NCBI GenBank assembly: GCA_017871115.1
Contig: JAFCIZ010000006.1
Location: 4,030,001-4,094,000, forward strand
DNA: 64,000 bases
Source of the DNA: Cunninghamella blakesleeana
Taxonomy: Eukaryota; Mucoromycota; Mucoromycetes; Mucorales; Cunninghamellaceae
Direction of reading: 5' to 3'
Shown here: positions 59,734-64,000 of the stretch, piece by piece
Numbering within the stretch: the first letter of the stretch is position 1
Layout: each line of letters begins with the position of its first letter
Notes under the pieces: model-generated
What the model saw: the letters and a program-made list of their open reading frames with translations, nothing else
The model's database searches: none
Told to the model about the DNA's origin: nothing
Program-made: the position numbers and the translations under genes

Positions 59734-62419
59734 ATGAAGTTTGGACAACAGTTACAAGACAATATATATGAACCATGGCGGTTTGAATACATTGCCTATG
59801 ATACAATCAAAATGGATTTAAAAAATAGACAATCAACACATGGTTGGACCGATCAAGATGAAAATGATTTTGAATCCACTATACGATTAGAAGCGGATAA
59901 AGTAGGATTATTTATTACAAGAAAACAAAGAGAAATTGATTCACGCATAGCCTATTGTGAACGTATCTTGGTTCAACAACGTCCCAACATGACCACCACC
60001 ACACAAAGTACTTTATATGAATCCATGGATGATGCATTAACAGAAATCCTATTGGATTTAAATGACTTGGCCAAATTTACTAGATTAAATTATATGGGAT
60101 TTAAAAAAATCATTAAAAAACATGATAAACACACACACATCAACCGCCAATCTCTTTTAGTGGAATTAGCAAGAAACAAATCCTTTGATCGTCAACGATT
60201 TGACGTTGCCTTAGTAAAAGTGTCTTCTTTACATGATTTATGTCGTTTACACGGTGAAACAAGAAATGGTAATTCAGCTGCTGGTGGGGATCAAAATGCT
60301 TTTGAGCGGGCTACAGCAAAATATTGGATTCATCCTGATAATGTGACGGAATTGAAAGCTATTTTATTGTTCCATTTACCTGTACTGGTTTTCAACCCTG
60401 ATAAACCTATTGAAGCTGAAGACAGCGCCATTTCCAGTGTTTATTTCGATAACGATACATACGACTTGTACGGTGGAAGATTACAACGAGATGAAGGTGC
60501 AGAAGCTATTCGGTTAAGATGGTATGGCCCCATGACTTCTAATAGTATTTTTATTGAAAGAAAGACTCATCATGCTTCTTGGTTAGATGGTGCTTCTGTT
60601 AAAGATCGTTTCCATGTAAAAGAACCCCAAGTGAACCCCTTTTTAAGAGGCGAATATACCGCTGATCAAGTAGCTTATGATATGCAGCAAAAGGGAACAT
60701 TTAATCAAGAAGCCATCGAAGCTGCTCATTTTATTGCTACTGGTGTACAGAAATCCGTTCTTGAAAAAAAATTACACCCCGTCTTGCGTGTCTTTTATAA
60801 TCGTACCGCCTTTCAAATTCCTGGAGATCAACGATTGCGTATTTCTTTAGATACAGACTTGACTTTTATTAAAGAAGATCGGGAAAAACGCCATGATGAT
60901 AACTGGCGTCGTCAAGATGTAGGCGTAGATTATCCTTTTAACTATTTACCAGATCAAGAAATCTATCGATTCCCTTATGCCGTTTTGGAAACTAAATTAC
61001 AAACTCATCTTGGCCAACAACCTCCTGAATGGTTAACCCGCTTATTGGACTCTAATTTAGTGTATGAAGTCCCACGCTTTTCAAAATATTTACAAGGTGC
61101 TGCTCATTTTTGGAGCCCTCAATTACCTTTATTACCATGGTGGTTGAATGATTTACAACAATTGGATATTCGTACAGCAAAACAAGTCAAAGGAAATTTC
61201 TCCGGATTATCTCGCTCTAAAAGTTTGAAACCTTTGATCGATGGTCATTATCGCATGGGTTATTTGGAATCTCAATTAGAAAAACGTGCTACTTTAACAA
61301 GAAAAGAGAGTAAGGCCATGAAGGCAAGACGAACTGCTTCTACAAGAAGTACAAACCAATCATCATCATCATCTTCCTCTCCTCCTCCTTTACCACAACA
61401 ATCGCAGCAACATAACGATGGATATACAGCTCAAGTCATTACACCTCCTACAGCTACACATAATATGCACCCTAATAATGGAAATAATGATCCCTTTGCT
61501 GATCCTATTTGGAAAAATGAATCGACTGGGTATTTACAATCTTCTACAACTACTTTACCAAGACATCGCCCCGAAGGGAAAAGAGCTATTTACGATCATG
61601 ATGGCGCTTCAACAGATTATCTTATAGCTAAAAATCGCTCCCCAAGATCATCCATTATGCAACATGCTCATCATGCTAATAGTAGAGAAGCCCTTAATGG
61701 CGCAAATAGTCACGATGATATTATTCATTTAGAAGAAGGCGGTGGCAATAAAAGAAATAATAATAATAAAATGTATAAACCAACAAAAAATAAAAACGAA
61801 AATGGGGAATTCATTGGGGATGGTGGTGATGGCGGTGGCAAAAAGAAGAAGAAAAATAAAGAAGGACGTATTGAACCAAAGATCTATTTGGCTAATGAAC
61901 GTACTTTCATTCATTGGTTATATTTTGCTGGGATCTTATTAAGTACGGCTTTAACTTTATTAAATTTTGGTGACTCTACCGCTCGTATCTCTGGTGGAGT
62001 ATTCTTTGGTATTGCTTTTGGCTTTTCCGTTTATGCTTTTATCTTTTATAGATGGCGTGCTAATCGTATTAAAAACTTCCCTACTCAACGTTATGACGAT
62101 TTGTATGGGCCTGTGGCTTTATGTCTTTTATTGGTTGGCGCCCTTATTGTAAGTGACCATAATCATAATCATTTATATTATAAAAATAAAAATAAAAATA
62201 AAAAAAATGGATCCGACTCTCACTCACATTTTCTTTTTTCTTTTTATTTTATCCACTGCATAGTTGAATTTTGTTTTAACTTATCAACGCCCAATTACTT
62301 CTGGTGGCTACCTTGGCCAAAACAATACTAATTATGATAGTATTAATAATTCCACCGCAATTACTAATACTACTGCTACAAATATTACTGACGCTACTGG
62401 CGCTATTCAAGAAGCTTAA
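59734..62419 (+). CDS. VTC4: SPX-domain polyphosphate polymerase, Vtc4-type
   Basis: Catalytic subunit of the vacuolar transporter chaperone complex, which makes polyphosphate from ATP and pushes it into the vacuole. Two exons, 59734-62148 and 62264-62419; 856 aa. The N-terminal SPX domain (1-175) has the inositol-pyrophosphate Lys cluster KKIIKKHDKH. The tunnel domain keeps the nine residues I expect from yeast Vtc4: Lys196, Arg260, Arg262, Lys277, Lys290, Arg357, Arg369, Glu419, Lys451. About 225 low-complexity residues follow, then three membrane helices from KIYLANERTFIHW. It is about 130 residues longer than yeast Vtc4, with an Asn/Thr-rich C-terminal tail after the last helix. No certain PHO box upstream. 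Confidence 0.88.
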
Positions 62420-63781
62420 TATCATTTTTTTCTTTTAATTTATAACACTATTTTTTTTTTTAATTTTATTATATTATATTTTTTCATTCAATTTATATAT
62501 TTATATATATTACACTCTTTTTCTGTTTTTAAATATATAACACACATTTTTTTTTTTTGCCCTTTTTTTAAATTGCTATTGATTTTTCTTTTATTTTATT
62601 AATATCTAAATAAATATATTATGCATTGATTTTTTTATGTATATATTTATTTTATGTATATATACATGAATTTCTTTATTTTAAGGTTTTACTGTACACA
62701 CAAGATGGAATTTTTGAAACACATAATTGGACATTAACTACACTGAAATTTTTTTGTATGTAACTAGTATCCTACATAAAACTATAAAACTATTATAAAA
62801 AGATGAAAATTTTGACAGGTCAAAAATAAAAATAAAAAACTTAATACTGGTTAACCTTTTATAACAACTCTAATTTGATTTTTTTCTTACCCGTTCCTTT
62901 CCTTTCCTTTTTTTTTGTAAAACTATAACTTTTTCGTGTTTAAAATGTTTATTTTTTGCTCAAAATTGCAATGTTTTTATTATTATTATTAAGTGTTTTT
63001 TTTTTTTTTTTTTTTTTTCATGCAAGCTATTAAACTTTTTTGTTCCAGTTATTTTTTTTCTTAATCAAGTGGCTCTTATTCTTTGTTCAATAATTATTCT
63101 CTTTCTCCACAATAGATATGTCGCTCAACCCTTGAGCCAATTACTTTCCTATAGTCAATCATTTTTTTATAGCTGGTATTAATCAAAAGCAATGGGCTAA
63201 ATGGTGATATCCGATCATGCAAGTAATTATTGCTATACTTTATTTTATTTTATCCCTACCGACAATACTTTAATGACGGCTTAATAAAGTATGGTGAGAT
63301 TACAGTAGCAATTTGTTTCTATTATTAAATATATACATAGTTGTTTATATTTTATTACTATAAAGTACTGTTAAATGTAATGACTAAAAAAAATTATAAA
63401 AAAAAAGAAAAGATAAAAATAATAACTTTATATATAGTTGTATTTAAAACTATAATGAAAGAAAATAAATAATAAAACATGCCTAAATTGTACACAGTGG
63501 CATAATTTGATTACTTTCAACATTTGACTTATTCTCACTTTTCTTTATATAAATTCCCATATTCTTGCTAATTTTTTTAATGTCAATAATTTCTTAAACA
63601 CAAAATGCTTTTAAAAAAAGAATTTTTTAAATAACAAAATTGAAAAATCGTAATATCATACATAGAGCCCTTTCATATTTATTTTTTATATTCTTCCTTC
63701 TTTTACTTTTTTTTTACTAGGTATATAAATTTCCTTTTATGGGGTCTAATAAAATCTTTATAATGAATCCCAAGTAATACG

Positions 63782-63815
<34 letters not shown>

Positions 63816-64000
63816 TATATGCACCTATTTTTATTATTATTATTGTAATTATTATTATTATTGTGGTTAATTTATAATAATAATTACAATAAAAATTTAT
63901 AACTATTTATTTAAATTTATATTTGTTTTTTATTTTTTTACTATAATCAAATACTTGGAATCATAACCTCTTGATCACCTACTATTAGGCGAAGTGTTCG
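62420..64000. other. Intergenic to window end, no gene seen
   Basis: 1.6 kb, T-rich. Holds a poly-T of about 22 at 62998-63019, an (AT)n run at 63783-63812 and an ATT/AAT palindromic stretch at 63830-63895. No reading frame or RNA gene could be supported. Confidence 0.45.
63783..63812. repeat. (AT)n microsatellite
   Basis: About 15 AT units, followed by TACATTATATGCACC. Plain simple repeat. Confidence 0.85.

Overview
The window is very AT-rich nuclear DNA from a fungus, most likely an early-diverging one of Mucoromycota type; I cannot name the species. The reasons are: dense short introns (about 55-170 nt) with GTAAGT/GTAAAT donors and TAG acceptors; fungal families (VTC polyphosphate polymerase, DHA2 drug transporter, Mil1-type lipase); long Asn/Ser/Gln runs encoded by trinucleotide repeats; and an E2F-type site. 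I found no operons, CRISPR arrays, tRNAs or rRNAs. Gene models were joined by hand from splice signals and reading-frame phase. For 16 of the 18 protein-coding models the summed exons give an intact frame; the exceptions are a broken recombinase-like gene and a minimal hypothetical ORF.

Layout. 1-5 kb is repeat territory: two almost identical, oppositely oriented, internally deleted Tc1/mariner-type elements (150-844 and 3641-4302) flank about 2.8 kb that holds a broken unknown gene. 5.4-7.0 kb carries an acidic protein with a tandemly duplicated exon, possibly a securin, behind an E2F-like site. 7.7-25.1 kb is a minus-strand run: class III CoA-transferase, proteasome ATPase Rpt5, eIF3f, a DHA2 MFS transporter, 4-hydroxyphenylpyruvate dioxygenase and an unknown membrane protein. 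26.5-29.5 kb is again accessory: a frameshifted serine-recombinase-like gene and a roughly 1.1-kb array of a 12-bp repeat. 30.0-35.7 kb (minus) holds a DJ-1 protein and importin-4/Kap123. 37.6-48.3 kb (plus) holds a Mil1-type lipase, proteasome alpha-2 and a Ras-like-domain/RasGEF fusion. 48.6-62.4 kb alternates strands: ALKBH1 dioxygenase, a probable complex I accessory subunit, an AGFG-type Arf-GAP, a lipid-droplet hydrolase, an intronless methyltransferase and a Vtc4-type polyphosphate polymerase.

The genes are mostly housekeeping and do not form one pathway. Loose themes are protein turnover (two proteasome subunits), trafficking and small-GTPase control (Arf-GAP, RasGEF, importin), and mitochondria (CoA-transferase, complex I subunit). 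The most unusual features are extreme micro-exons (2, 5 and 14 nt internal; 3 and 6 nt initial), the inverted transposon pair, the recombinase beside the 12-bp array, and the duplicated-exon gene.
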